Shown here in pieces: positions 40,418-51,636 of a stretch of DNA of 64,000 nt. The notes under the pieces were generated by a model that ran no database searches, was not told the DNA's origin, and was given only the letters and a program-made list of their open reading frames with translations. The number at the start of each line of letters is the position of its first letter. The stretch's first letter is position 1. The translations under genes were made by a program, and so were the position numbers. This stretch comes from Babesia bovis T2Bo (lineage: Eukaryota > Apicomplexa > Aconoidasida > Piroplasmida > Babesiidae), in the NCBI RefSeq assembly GCF_000165395.2, contig NC_010575.1, positions 419,001 through 483,000 on the forward strand, read 5' to 3'.

Positions 40418-42376
40418 CTAGTCACGACATAGAAGCTGATAAGCCTCCGTCAAAACAACACGTAAAGGAGTTGTGTCAAGACCATCAATGGCACAACCGC
40501 TCTCAGTGTAGTCAAATAGTAAACGCGAACAAAATGTCTGTAAGCATGCCTCAGCAGCACGGAACTTCTGACCTGATAAATCCAATAATAATGACATCTC
40601 ACCTAAACGAGCAGATGATTGCGATACTGAACCAAGCCACTTCCGAATGTTCTCACGAAACATTTGGTACCATAAAGCAACGTCGCAATCATACAACATA
40701 CGAAATACACGGTAACAAAAACGACGACACCATAACAAGTCCTTGCGATAGTCAATCCCATAGAATTCAACAAAAAAGTGGAATATCAATACCGCAGCAA
40801 TGCGACTAGGGGGAATGAACAAATTCCAATTACGAGACATGTATAAGTCATCCCAACGAATTAAACAGTGATACACAAAAGCGAAACCACCGTTATCTAC
40901 CAGGTATCGAAATGCCATCTCCAGGAGTAAATAGTCACATAAGACATCCGAACCATAGATGTCGTCTTCCGCAATAGATGATAGCATGAAGTCATCATCA
41001 AAAGATCTTGTTCGCTGTCGCCCTATTGAACCGTTGCTAACAGAATCATACGACACACGATTAAATTCACCATTACTCTCAGCTGGACTACCCGACGCAG
41101 TGGTCATGTCACAGGAGGTAGGAACTGATCTGTGACGACGCAGACCATAATCCATGGCATAGTCTTCACCACTCATAGGAGTGCCACTCGCGGAATTGGT
41201 ATGACCAACACTGATGCGTTCACCAGAACACTTGGTGCCAGAATTATGTTTTGGACGATAGGTACCCCTAATGTTAGATAAATAGAAAACGCCATACTCA
41301 GTAGCAGTGTACATGGAAGTAAAGCCATTGGGCATAGACTGTAATATATTCAACTGAGTGGCCATAATATCCTGAGCTGTAAATGAACCGGAAGCCATCT
41401 CAGAAGCACGCTCTAGATACGAATCACTAGAAATGTCAGTCCAATGCTCACGCAAAGCACAGGCTAGTAAATATGTAGCAGTAGCAATACGTAGCATCTC
41501 ATCATGCTGAGGAAGGGTGTCATTAGACTCACGAGATATGACTTTCTCTACATAATGGTCAAAAAATAATGTAGCCAAGTGTAAGGTGCACTTGTCAGTA
41601 TCGAATGATTGACATAAGCGCTTCATATAAGGTATAACACTGCCACGCTCCTTTGTAGAAATCATCGAACGTCGCATCAACTCAGATTCCTTGATGACAT
41701 ACAACTCATTACATAAGTTATTGTAATAAGAACGATCCTCAGCGCAGTCCTTAGACAAACGCTCATTGTAACATAACAAATTGTTCAATACATAAAGAAT
41801 GCAGCGATCCATCGATGCATTTTTCATATTCAGTTGATCTAAAGCGTCAGCTTGAATTTCAGTCAATGCTCTAGAAGATTGCAACTGCTGTGACAATGTC
41901 AACGGACCACGATCACAAGTCAAATAGTGATGTTTCATAGCATTAGCTATTGCGATATTCTTATCAAGGAGAAGTGGGTTACACAGCAAGGATAACTCTA
42001 TCTGAAATAAATCACTCCATAGCCCTGCAACCTTATTCATACCTTGCATTTCCTCAAAACTAGGTAGGTGAGATAGCAATTGACAACTACGACGACGATA
42101 CTCCTCAACGTCAAAAGTTAAGGATTCGCAGCCCTTCAGTGAATAAGCAGAGGAAAAGCAATTATCAACACGCTCGTAAACAGCAAGTAAACGACTATAC
42201 AGGTCCACCAAACGGTCGCTTTTAACATCAGAACTGTCCAGATAGTCATCATACCGATGTGTCTCCTGAAGTGCAGCAGAGCCTAAATCCATAGAAACAC
42301 GGCTATGACGCCGATCAACCAAGTGAAACATTATGGACACGGGTTTCAAACTAACAGATAAACCACAAAACTTCAC
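40418..42376 (-). CDS. Large cyclin-fold protein
   Basis: A 652-residue protein in one exon. Residues about 250-350 fit a cyclin box: VIPYMKRLCQSFDTDKCTLH, ATLFFDHYVEKVI, ATATYLLACALREHW, then LERASEMASGSFTAQDIMAT and QLNILQSMP, matching the cyclin pattern (helix 2 LHLA..LFD.Y, helix 3 ATYLLA, helix 4-5 ...Y...EI...E..IL). Residues about 385-480 are a Ser/Asn/Gly-rich insert, then a second helical box follows (ALLIFHFFVEFYGIDYRKDL onward). The N-terminal 200 residues are helical and unrecognised. Which kinase it partners is unknown. The protein is unusually large for a cyclin. M16 is a possible alternative start. Confidence 0.5.
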   Translation of the reverse strand: MKFCGLSVSLKPVSIMFHLVDRRHSRVSMDLGSAALQETHRYDDYLDSSDVKSDRLVDLYSRLLAVYERVDNCFSSAYSLKGCESLTFDVEEYRRRSCQLLSHLPSFEEMQGMNKVAGLWSDLFQIELSLLCNPLLLDKNIAIANAMKHHYLTCDRGPLTLSQQLQSSRALTEIQADALDQLNMKNASMDRCILYVLNNLLCYNERLSKDCAEDRSYYNNLCNELYVIKESELMRRSMISTKERGSVIPYMKRLCQSFDTDKCTLHLATLFFDHYVEKVISRESNDTLPQHDEMLRIATATYLLACALREHWTDISSDSYLERASEMASGSFTAQDIMATQLNILQSMPNGFTSMYTATEYGVFYLSNIRGTYRPKHNSGTKCSGERISVGHTNSASGTPMSGEDYAMDYGLRRHRSVPTSCDMTTASGSPAESNGEFNRVSYDSVSNGSIGRQRTRSFDDDFMLSSIAEDDIYGSDVLCDYLLLEMAFRYLVDNGGFAFVYHCLIRWDDLYMSRNWNLFIPPSRIAAVLIFHFFVEFYGIDYRKDLLWCRRFCYRVFRMLYDCDVALWYQMFRENIRKWLGSVSQSSARLGEMSLLLDLSGQKFRAAEACLQTFCSRLLFDYTESGCAIDGLDTTPLRVVLTEAYQLLCRD

Positions 42377-43109
42377 TCACATGCTGGTATAGCCACTTGG
42401 AAGTCGCTACCAAGTAAATTATACATGCTCTTCGGAAATGTAACCCTAATCGTACATAATGAATTCATCCGTGATACCAATAACCTTAGATAAATGCCAC
42501 AGATTGACGTTGAATACCATATGGACAAACGGTAGCTAACTGCAAGTCGCCCTGAGCCGTATAGAAAACTTAAATAGCGGAAGCTTCTTTTATTTCATAA
42601 AACACATTGTATTGCGTGCTACGCTGATCTGAAATTCCTGACCACGTGAATCAAAAACGAGCAGAATTAGACATCAATAAATTAGAGAATATCCAATAGT
42701 ATCTCACTTGTATGTGCTAAATATATCAGCTGTGTGCTGATTTGTCAACGTAACGTTAACGCTCACTACAGACATGTGGTAAACGACGTCGTGAAGAATC
42801 AATGTTCAGAATTAAAATAAACCGATGTTATTACATCACAAAAAATATACTATATGGTCCATCTACATAGCAAATATTGGTCATCTAAGCGTAACGGAAT
42901 ACCCAACGAAACGCCCAAAGTGTGTATCAAAATCACGTGAACATGTGCAAATCATAAAACCACACATATGATATACGACGAATCTACATCGAGATAAAAG
43001 CATCAACAACTAATTTGGATAACTTCAAATATATTGTAGATAGCTTCTTAGCAAAAATGGAAAAACCACGTAGAGTAACGCACACAGCAATATTTAGCGA
43101 CGATAGGTT
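42377..43109. other. Intergenic spacer (0.73 kb)
   Basis: AT-rich DNA between two minus-strand genes: promoter of the cyclin-like gene on its left edge and 3' UTR of eL33 on its right. No open frame, repeat or structured RNA is recognised. Confidence 0.45.
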
Positions 43110-43847
43110 TCAGATGTTAGATGGGTAAAGGAACACGCGAACCTTGCTACCCATCGCACATGGAGGAAGGTTCTTCCTAAAGGAAGCTCTTACCGTGCCT
43201 CCGTTACCATGAGGACGCCTGATCTTACCCCAAATGGCCTGCAATCATATGTATCAATCATACAAGAACATACCCTGTAACGAGAACCATTCTTGTAGTT
43301 TTTGCACTTGTATACGTAAGCAACCTTCTTGCCTAAGTAAAAGGCAGTTTCCTCACGAGTGTTAACACCCTCAAGCTTCAATAAACTGGTTTTAGTGTCC
43401 TGGTTGACCTTAGACCTAAAAGAGAGTGTTATGTACAGTATAAATATAATAAATGTGCCCTTCATGGACATAAACCACAAACTACGCAGGAAAGAAACAA
43501 ACAACTCTGGAGGAAACCACGAACTTTACCGTTGAAAACATATATATAACAAACATCATTATGATATGAGCGATCAGAAATTCAACCATAGGCATAAAAA
43601 ACAAGATTGTATGAGAAAACGCCAGGTACAGTCACAGGAGAACATAACCATAGAGAAAAGCCCAGATAGCCAAATTTATACAACAAAATAGTATATTCAT
43701 GATATCCATTTAAATATTCAAACAAAAACAACAACATTACGAACAACGAAACGAAATAAAGCAAACATACCTTTTGTAACCCATGAATATGGCCTTGGTG
43801 TAAAGCCTACATGATGGCTGGCCACTGCTCTTCTTAGTCTTGGCCAT
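43110..43847 (-). CDS. 60S ribosomal protein eL33 (L35a)
   Basis: Three exons, 43847-43771, 43415-43274 and 43238-43110, give 115 residues. Introns are 355 and 35 nt. Motifs match eL33: [47 protein letters not shown], then [20 protein letters not shown] and [20 protein letters not shown] (human end: [39 protein letters not shown]). The protein is in the large subunit near the exit-tunnel side. The long first intron is typical of a ribosomal protein gene and stands out against the 33-38 nt norm here. It may be regulatory or may hide a snoRNA, though I recognise none. Confidence 0.9.
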
Positions 43848-44827
43848 TTTGTATTTTTTCCTATGTGTTGTTAAACAAACGTGATAGAAACAAATGAAAA
43901 GCTATGAGACGCCAACACAAAACACCATGTATAACATCGTCCACACATTAAAACACAAAACAAACTACACCCACCTTCTCAATATTACGATAATATGACG
44001 TATCAATTTAGAAAAGAATTGTAAACACCTTCAATAATACGAATTACTATCCTAACCAGGATTCATACCCCACTGTTGGCAGGCAGCCAACACCCGAAAT
44101 GTTCTACACATATAAAGAATATCCAACCACTAAAAATTGAATTTTCTAATATACTAGAGGGTATGGACCATATAGTATTGATTTGAGGCACTAAAGATGC
44201 CGCGTATAGTCCATGAAATGTAAAATATAGTAGAAAGTCATTTACACCATTCTTCCATTAGTTAAATGCCTGGTATCATATCTTAGGAAATAATATAATT
44301 GAAAGGTTACGTTTTCAGTTTGTAGCGGCGCTTAGCATGTATCCTTACCGATAGAAGTCAAGGAATCTCCTAATGTAGACGGTCGAACTCTGTATTTTCT
44401 ATATTAGTGCATATTGATTGTGATTAATATTGCAAATAGAAATTGGTATTATTATATAATGAGATGAACTCTACGTGATTCGTAGGAATATAGTACAAAC
44501 GTAAAAAGGTGAATCATCTGTGAATGTACAACCTGTGTGTAACACTAAGAATAGTTCATAGTGAAAATATTGCACAGTGAAAAACAATGTGCATGTAAAT
44601 AAACGGGGTTACAAGGTTTTCAAACCAATCTACAAGGCATAGTGTGTATGTGCCATAAATAACATTTTCAACAAATAAATACGCTAATAAAGCAGTATAG
44701 CATGAATAATAATATATTTTGTAACATAGCAACATGACATTAGCGCAATTTAAACCCACATTTTAATAGCACACCACAGGCGGAAGGCCGCAATCGCACC
44801 CACTCATAATTACTCTACTCCATCACG
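43848..44827. other. Long divergent promoter spacer with hairpins
   Basis: About 0.98 kb between eL33 (minus) and VDAC (plus). It is AT-rich except for a pocket near 44050-44095 with two hairpins (listed separately). It should hold both promoters. No open frame is convincing. Confidence 0.5.
44049..44092. other. Two adjacent hairpins; candidate structured RNA or regulatory element
   Basis: Hairpin A: ATCCT-AACC-AGGAT at 44049-44062. Hairpin B: TGTTGGC-AGGCA-GCCAACA at 44074-44092, a perfect 7-bp stem that is GC-richer than its surroundings. They lie 11 nt apart. I cannot match them to a known RNA (tRNA T-loop, snRNA and box H/ACA features were considered). Strand is unknown. Confidence 0.3.
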
Positions 44828-45865
44828 ATGCCGGCTCTTAAATTTGAAAAATTGCTCTGCGGCCCTGCCGTCGACATGTTCCGCAAGGACTTTGTCAATG
44901 AAAACATCTGGGAAGTCGAACACGCCGACGCAAGAAAGGGAGCCTCTTTCACCAATACACTTACCCTCAACAAGGACCAAAAGCTGGTTGGATCGACTTC
45001 CGTCAATGTCGATGTTGGTGCCGCAAATTTTGAAATGAAATTGGGAAATAAAGGTGACCGTTACCTAGAGTTATCTTCCATGGTAAGTTCATGCACATGT
45101 TCTGTCTTCATGAGCCTAACTTCTAATGTATTACGCTGATATACAGTAGTAACCTTGAACTGGTTCTTCGGGTGTAGAATATGTGGTATTTAGCCTTAAA
45201 AGTAACACTCATAACATTTGCAGAACGCACACTGGCCTACCATGAAGGTATTGTCCAAGTATATGTTTAACCCACCAAATAAAAACAACGCATGTGAAGT
45301 GGTAGCCGAAAATGTACACCCAATCAATACGACGCAACTTAAAATCATACCGTTTGCACGTGACTACTCAATGTTCTCACTCTTCAACTACAAGTTGAAC
45401 TGTTGCCAGCTTTTTGGTGGTATGGAAGTCACCGGAAAGAACTGCACCCTCTTCTCCAACTACACAATGGCCCTAGGCTACAAGAGAATACGTGATGAGA
45501 AGACCTACCAACTATCTGCTAGAGTTTTCGGAGACAAGGGTGCATTGGCAAAGTCGTTCGTGGGAAACGTTTACGTAGGAACTGCCCATGGAGATGCACA
45601 AAATGCCATGGCAGTTGCACTCGAACATCAACTCAAAGATGGACACACGAAACTTATGTTCTCTGGATTGTGGCATTTGACGGAACCAGGGCACGCGACG
45701 CCAGCTTTCGTCAAAGGAAAGTGCGATACAGACGGACAGTTTGCTCTCAGCTACTCCCAGAGATTTAACAAGAATATTGCAGGAATCCTAACCGTTGGTG
45801 GTAACATGAATACCACATGCGACCCTGCAACCATGAACTACGGATACAAGGTCACCGTCTCTTAA
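44828..45865 (+). CDS. Mitochondrial porin (VDAC)
   Basis: Exons 44828-45082 and 45224-45865 (141-nt intron) give 298 residues, close to the usual VDAC length of about 283. The sequence alternates hydrophobic and polar residues in short strands throughout, as in a beta barrel, for example TLTLNKDQKLVGSTSVNVDV, SLFNYKLNCCQLFGGMEVTG and LFSNYTMALGYKRI. It opens with a short amphipathic N-terminal segment (MPALKFEKLLCGPAVDMFRK) and ends with MNYGYKVTVS, a final strand with the outer-membrane beta signal style. Tom40 is the main alternative, but length and ending favour VDAC. It would carry metabolites across the mitochondrial outer membrane. Confidence 0.65.
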
Positions 45866-46076
45866 AATCATTCACAACATTTATTGAATAATAAAACATA
45901 TGCAGTGTAAGCACGAAATCATACTTGGAATACATTGGACAAAAGACCAAAATATAACAGCGTTCTTAAAACCTAGAATACTGATGTAACATACAATAGT
46001 ATCGTATGCTTCAGCTAATAGCAGTTTAGTAAATCACAAGATTTTACATAAACAAGGGGTTTATAAAAAATGTTGA

Positions 46077-47384
46077 TCACTGCTGAGGGGCTAGTTGCAG
46101 CCCATTGCTAATGGTATCGATATCAAGATTCTCACCAATAAACAGAAAGCGATTCTCTTCAACACCAACAAGATCAGTCGATGTTATCTCGAACATCATC
46201 CCAACCCCTTGAAGCTGAAACACAGCAGTGCTACCACCCGAATGACCAAGTAAATCGCAATCCTCGACGGCTGAAAATATACCCTTGCAGCTATAAGTAC
46301 ATTAACATGAAAAATAACCACATACCGATAGAACGTTGTCCCTGACTCCCAAAGAAGTTGAGATATGAAATCATTGACCTTGCGCAGTGAGTAAACTCCA
46401 ACGGTCTTAATAAAAACATTAGACGTAGATGCAGTGTGCTCATGATGGTGACCATGAACCTTGTCATCAAGAAACGACATTATGCGTGAACTGTCCAGCA
46501 TGTTAAGGTCCATCACTGCCGACAAGTCAACATTACAATATGTAGCTTTCAATACACGTGCACCCGGATTCATCTCAAGCAGTAAACTCTCAAAGCGAGT
46601 TAATATGTGAGATAAAGAATCTATAGATTGCGATAGTGTGCTAGGATCTACACAAGATGTACGATCAACATCCAACTGATCAGACTTGTTAATGATTATA
46701 ACGTCAGCAACACTCAATTGCTTCCGCATGAGCTCTACCATTCGCCGACTGTCAATGGAATCCTTACCCAAAAGACCAAAGCGACGGTCCGTCGGCTGAC
46801 CTGTATCACGGTTGTCACCATTTTCCATAAGAGAAACGGCACTACAAGTCTCCATCAATACAGGAGTTGTATTATCTTTCACAGACAAACTACACTGCGA
46901 TGTGCTGTCAGAAACACTATGATCTAAAACAGCTTTTATTACCGAAGGACACGTTATTGATATAACGCCATCCAACCTTAAAGGACTTTCAGGATCAATC
47001 CAAAAATTAGAAGAGAGCTCTAATGGATCCACATTACCTGCAGCTTCTACCACAAGCCAATCGAAGTCACAACGATATTGTAAAATTGACTCCACAGCAT
47101 CCACAATGCCATCCTTAAGGCTGCAACAAAGACAACCATTTGGCAATTCAAAAACAGAAGCGCCGCCAGCAACTAATACAGGCTTCTCAATGCCCATTTC
47201 CGAAGAAAACTCATTCTGAAGTACAGCTATACGCAAACCATGGTTCTCCTTCAGAAGCCGTTGAATAAATGTTGTCTGATAAAGTTGACAAAAAAACATG
47301 CAATCGTACCTTCCCGCTGCCTAAAAATCCTGTAACCAAAGTTACCGGAATCTTACGTGCTTCATCGCTATCTGGAGATTCCAT
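46077..47384 (-). CDS. CobW/ZNG1-type metal-chaperone GTPase
   Basis: Three exons, 47384-47310, 47275-46326 and 46290-46077, give 412 residues. The Walker A GFLGSGKTTF is split by the first intron exactly after GK. The CobW hallmark GCLCC (CxCC) lies around residue 75, followed by DWLVVEAAGNVDP. A second GTP motif NKSD is present later. The C-terminal CobW_C domain includes FYRCKGIFSAVEDCD and VFQLQGVGMMFEITS, restored by the third exon. His-rich linker HGHHHEH suits zinc binding. Proteins of this COG0523 family, such as ZNG1, deliver zinc to methionine aminopeptidase in the cytosol. It converges on VDAC with about 210 bp between stops. Confidence 0.82.
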
Positions 47385-47823
47385 TGCGATTTATCAAAAA
47401 AATTCACTATAGTCAGTAAGTATACATAGTCGGCACTACACACTTGGTATAACTGACACTAGACCATATAAATATACAATGAAAGTATACATGTATAACA
47501 GCAAAGGGTATAGTGGTTACATATATATATTAAAATACCATGTCTCGCACATGACGCTATGTGTAGATACGTAATATGCAATAAAGCCCATACACATCTA
47601 GGCCAAAATGCGACCAATTACTAACATTATTCGTGCCCATTCCACCGTTAGGTATCGCATATGTGCATAACCTCTGATGCTACTAACTCACGTCTAGTAA
47701 AGACGACATTACACTAATAAAACATAGTTACGAGTGGCAATAGCAATATTTAGGACATAGAGCATACAAATATATTTAGCGTAGTTGACCTGAAGGATAT
47801 GGTGGCTTGTATTTTAACATATT
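47385..47823. other. Intergenic spacer
   Basis: About 0.44 kb of AT-rich DNA between two minus-strand genes, with a TATATATATATTA run near 47522. It should hold the CobW promoter on the left. Nothing further is recognised. Confidence 0.45.
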
Positions 47824-48227
47824 CTATAGCCTAAGTAAAGACCTTACTCGAGTCAAACCAACCGGTAAGCAGTGGCCAGTCTGAATTTTCTTAGATTCAT
47901 TACCCTCTAAACGCAAACCCAGTTCGAAATTTCGTTTTCGTAGGGTCCTAAAATTATATGTATACTCAATGGATAAACATACATATTATCTAAACTAATG
48001 CGGTGGTTCTCTTCACTCAAAGCCTCAACCTGGCCAACAAGGTGATTTGAAACATTACGAAATTCAGATTCCTTGCGATAAAATTCTCTCACCAGACATT
48101 GGAACTTCCCCTGTAAGGCCTTATAGGCTTTCTGAGCCTCATCAATAGAACTAAAACATTCCGACTCAAGATTAGACCGCAACACAGGTAACTGCTCGTT
48201 ATCATCGTTCTTCTGTTCGTGCAACAT
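47824..48227 (-). CDS. Small coiled-coil protein (122 aa), unrecognised
   Basis: Exons 48227-47983 and 47947-47824 (35-nt intron, phase 2) give 122 residues. Residues about 5-80 are a continuous helical coiled coil (IDEAQKAYKALQGKFQCLVR, EFYRKESEFRNVSNHLVGQV). The C-terminal exon encodes TLRKRNFELGLRLEGNESKK and VGLTRVRSLLRL, amphipathic and basic. No domain is recognised. It could be a small subunit of a tethering, kinetochore or trafficking complex, but there is no direct evidence. Confidence 0.5.
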
Positions 48228-48670
48228 CGTAACAAAGAAAACAAGTTTATTACAAATCCTTGCGTTTTAACGCTTTTATGTAAGATTTTTTGTGTTAATA
48301 AATAACAAAAGAGGCATCCGTTAACTGAAGTACTCCACTGTAAACCTAGATCCAACCAATTATAAATACTGAAATAGTATAATAGCGCTACGATAAATTA
48401 ATACTGAGTAGTGCATACAAGTCAGGATTGTTTTACGCGGAGAAACCCCGCACAGACGGGACGCCGACCCGCAAGAAACAAAGAAGATATCATATAACTC
48501 CTGAGACAGCTCCCTAAGATAACATTAAACCTGTAGATGTATAATTTGTAGCCCAGAATACCAAAAAAAAGTGCCTAAAACTGAATCAAACGAAAAAGAT
48601 CTCGGTAAAGACTCCCAGATGTTACCCAGAACATTAGACAGAATAACTCAAAAGGGCTTCCATGTTACAA
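48228..48670. other. Spacer with a GC-rich double-hairpin island
   Basis: About 0.44 kb between the ERB1 stop (left) and the start of the small coiled-coil gene (right). Most is AT-rich, but 48437-48471 is a GC-rich island with two back-to-back hairpins: GCGG-AGAAACC-CCGC (48437-48451) and CGGG-ACGCCGA-CCCG (48457-48471). It might be a small RNA gene, terminator-like or regulatory element. No known RNA family matches. Confidence 0.35.
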
Positions 48671-50922
48671 TTACGCCCACATATAACCACAATCTAAACC
48701 AGAAGTGTAGATCCATGGTTCTTTCTTATGCCAATGAGCATGAGTAACACCAGACATCCTCAAGTCCCTTAGTGGAACAATAACCGGCTCTTGAGAAAGA
48801 TCCGTAGGCACCTTAACATGAATCAGATGGATAACCCTGTAATATCCATGAAAGTAATGACTTTATAAATTACCCATTGGCAGATGCAATCATTAAAAGA
48901 GGTAACGACCTGTGGAATTCTACGTGAACAATCCGCCCTTCTTGGAACCTACAGTGAAGTGAACTAATAGACAAGTTAAACGTACTGGAACTTCTTGTAC
49001 GGAAATGAACCAACATTTAAATCAAAAAGAGATACCGTCCCCTTCTCATCAGCAACTGCCATAAGCTGCGCACGGCTGTCAACATGCATGGAAACTGGGA
49101 AATCAACGCCACTGAGCTTCTCACCCTCGTTTTCTAACTTCTCATTAGACACCTTCAAGTTGTAAAAACGAACACCACGCCTAAGACACAAAATTAACTT
49201 AGGCTCCAAAGGATGGAACATTGCTAATCGTATAGAATTGTTCGCCATTTTAGTGCCCACACGTACAAAGTTTCGCTTAGTTAAACAATATATCACACAT
49301 TGGTTGACCGAATCATGACATAATGGCGATACCCCAACGACGTAATTACCATGTTGGTGCACAGATAGATGCCGCAGCTCATCAACATGATCAACCGAAA
49401 GACCTTGATGACGCCCAAACTTAGCGGAACGCCATGCGCCAGTATCTGTCTCCGATTGGACCAACGACAAAGCTTTTTCATACGCAGTCTTCCCTTCCTC
49501 CTGTGAAATATAATGATTTTAAATTGTGTAACCTACCGAAGATCCTGTCCTCTTTGTACCACGCACATCCAGGGATGAACGCATATTAGGTAACTCTACA
49601 GCAATGAAAGATAACGTATTGCCATGAGAAACTATAAGAATTGGTAAATGAGGGTGCCAACATATATCAAATATGCTATTCATACCCTCAATGGAATCGA
49701 ATACGCGCCCATCGAGTAAATTGCAAAGAGATAATGACGACTCAGATGCCAACACTATCCAATGCCCTGTGCTATCCACAGATAGCTTTCTAACCCCCTT
49801 CACGCGATATTCCACTGAAAGGCGCGTAGGGAATGGCCTTAAGCTGTCAATGTCAGGCAATTTAGGATAAAGACTCTCCGGATCCACATTCATCTTCAGC
49901 TTCACAGCACGTGGACATAGATATAACTGTAAACAACGACGGAAACGCTCCAATATCAAATTCTGATATGAACCAACCCGTCGCAAACACTCATGCTGCT
50001 GTGGAAGATAATCAATCTTGCGTTCTTCAGGATCCGTTTCTAACCACTCCTCTTTCTCCTGTAATAAAAATGATAACGTAACATACACAAACATACCTTA
50101 TCATCAAACAAATACTCCTCAGGAGGATTGTAAGATTCACTATGAGTTGGCAATGGAGCTTTAGGAGCTGTGATTTCCTCATGTCTTCCACGCCTAGCAG
50201 TCTTGGGATCATATTGATAAATGCAGTCTCCCCAAATGTCTTCCGGAGGCTCTTCAGGTAATTCGTCAGGTTCGTCTTTAACAACCAATTTGCCAGATTT
50301 AATCAGTTTAACCAGACGCCTAATTTTAGCAGCCTCAAACTTAGATGGCATGAAATTGGCCTTTGGACGGGGCACATAAGCAACCGGGTGGATAGCATCC
50401 TCATTATCAAACTCGACATACAAATCTTCCTGGTCATAATTTTCCTGTGGGTACATGCCCTTACGAATACGACTAATTAATTTCAAGTCGTCGTCACTCA
50501 GCCTAACCGTACGGTTGTTTCGAACATCGACAATCGTCCGCCAAGCATCAGGATTCTCCGATTTAAAAATAAGTTTCCCTAATTCAGTAGAATCCAACTC
50601 CTTAATCAGCTTTTCACCATCAATCGTGTAGCCTAAAGAAGATAACATATAATAAAACAAACACACCTATGTGTTCCTCCCTCTCGTACCACTCAAGAGG
50701 AACCCTTCCAATGCGATTCACCTGACCTTCATCCTCATCAGAATCAAAATATGTATCAGATTCTACATTTAAGTCAGTAATAGATTCATCAACGACAGTT
50801 TCATCCCTGCCTCGCGAAGAGATGCTGTCTGAACGCGAATGAGATCGCGTGGATGAAGTTGAGTCGCTGCCAGATTTGGCAACATCACGTTTGGCCTTTG
50901 ATTTTCTTCTACTAGGTGCCAT
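48671..50922 (-). CDS. Ribosome biogenesis protein ERB1/BOP1
   Basis: Six exons (50922-50667, 50632-50097, 50058-49537, 49500-48986, 48948-48874, 48836-48671), introns 34-38 nt, 689 residues. The N-terminal third matches BOP1: VPLEWYEREEHIGYTIDGEK, NPDAWRTIVDVRNNRTVRLS, then [40 protein letters not shown] and LYLCPRAVKLKMNVDPESLY. The C-terminal part is a WD40 propeller ending EPWIYTSGLDCGYMWA. ERB1/BOP1 with NOP7 and YTM1 forms the PeBoW complex, needed for ITS2 removal and 60S maturation in the nucleolus. The start is rich in Lys/Ser (RRKSKAKRDVAKSG), plausible nucleolar targeting. Confidence 0.9.
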
Positions 50923-51636
50923 TGTGAATGTTAATGTGCGATTGTATATACCAAATGAAGCTACGATTATCAGGTGATACAGCCAGTTTATGTCACAACT
51001 AATGGAGGGTTCTATAACAATGATTCAATCAGATTGGTTTTCATAATTTTAATGACATTTAAATTATATATTTAAAATTATATAAATGAATCTAAAGAAT
51101 TTATATAACAAACTTTGACCATGAGCGCGGTACTATCTAACGTAAGACAAGCACCCTGGGTTATGACATGAGTTTGCCTAAATAAACTATATTTTTAATA
51201 GTTTATGTACGTAAAATTGACCAAGTAACTACCAATTGGTGTCCGTTTGTCAATGCACCCAAAAGGATTATACCAAAAACATAGACAACGATGTGTCACA
51301 GAAAGACATAGCAAGCGCAGTGTGACACTTACATCCCCTCAATGGTCTTATAATAACGTGTCATAATGACCCCAAGTGGACTTTAAAATGACGCGACTGA
51401 CGCGTGACGTCGCACGGATGTGCACCTACCACCCAAAACTTTTGCGGGCCGTACATATTTCACTTCAATTTCATTTTATAAATTATCGTCGTACATCGTA
51501 TCGTATACGGTGTATGTGTAAACAAAGTTATTTTGAATGTGCAATCAATTTCCTACGATCTTTGTCCATTGTCTATAAGACTTTGTACATTTGACTCCGA
51601 CGTCGCAACAGTGTTTAACATAAAGTATTTTACACA
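50923..51636. other. Divergent promoter spacer
   Basis: About 0.71 kb between ERB1 (minus) and a long coiled-coil gene (plus). It contains very AT-rich runs near 51040-51115 and 51180-51200. One short open frame (51376-51594) has no homology I can see and is not called. No RNA gene recognised. Confidence 0.45.

Noticed and set aside
44041..44110. Possible tRNA on the minus strand from a GGTATGAATCC-like T-arm.
   Set aside because: The invariant TTC of the T-loop is absent and no acceptor or anticodon stem could be folded.
51376..51594. A 72-residue plus-strand frame in the ERB1 / coiled-coil spacer.
   Set aside because: No recognised domain, no splice partner and composition like the surrounding non-coding DNA.
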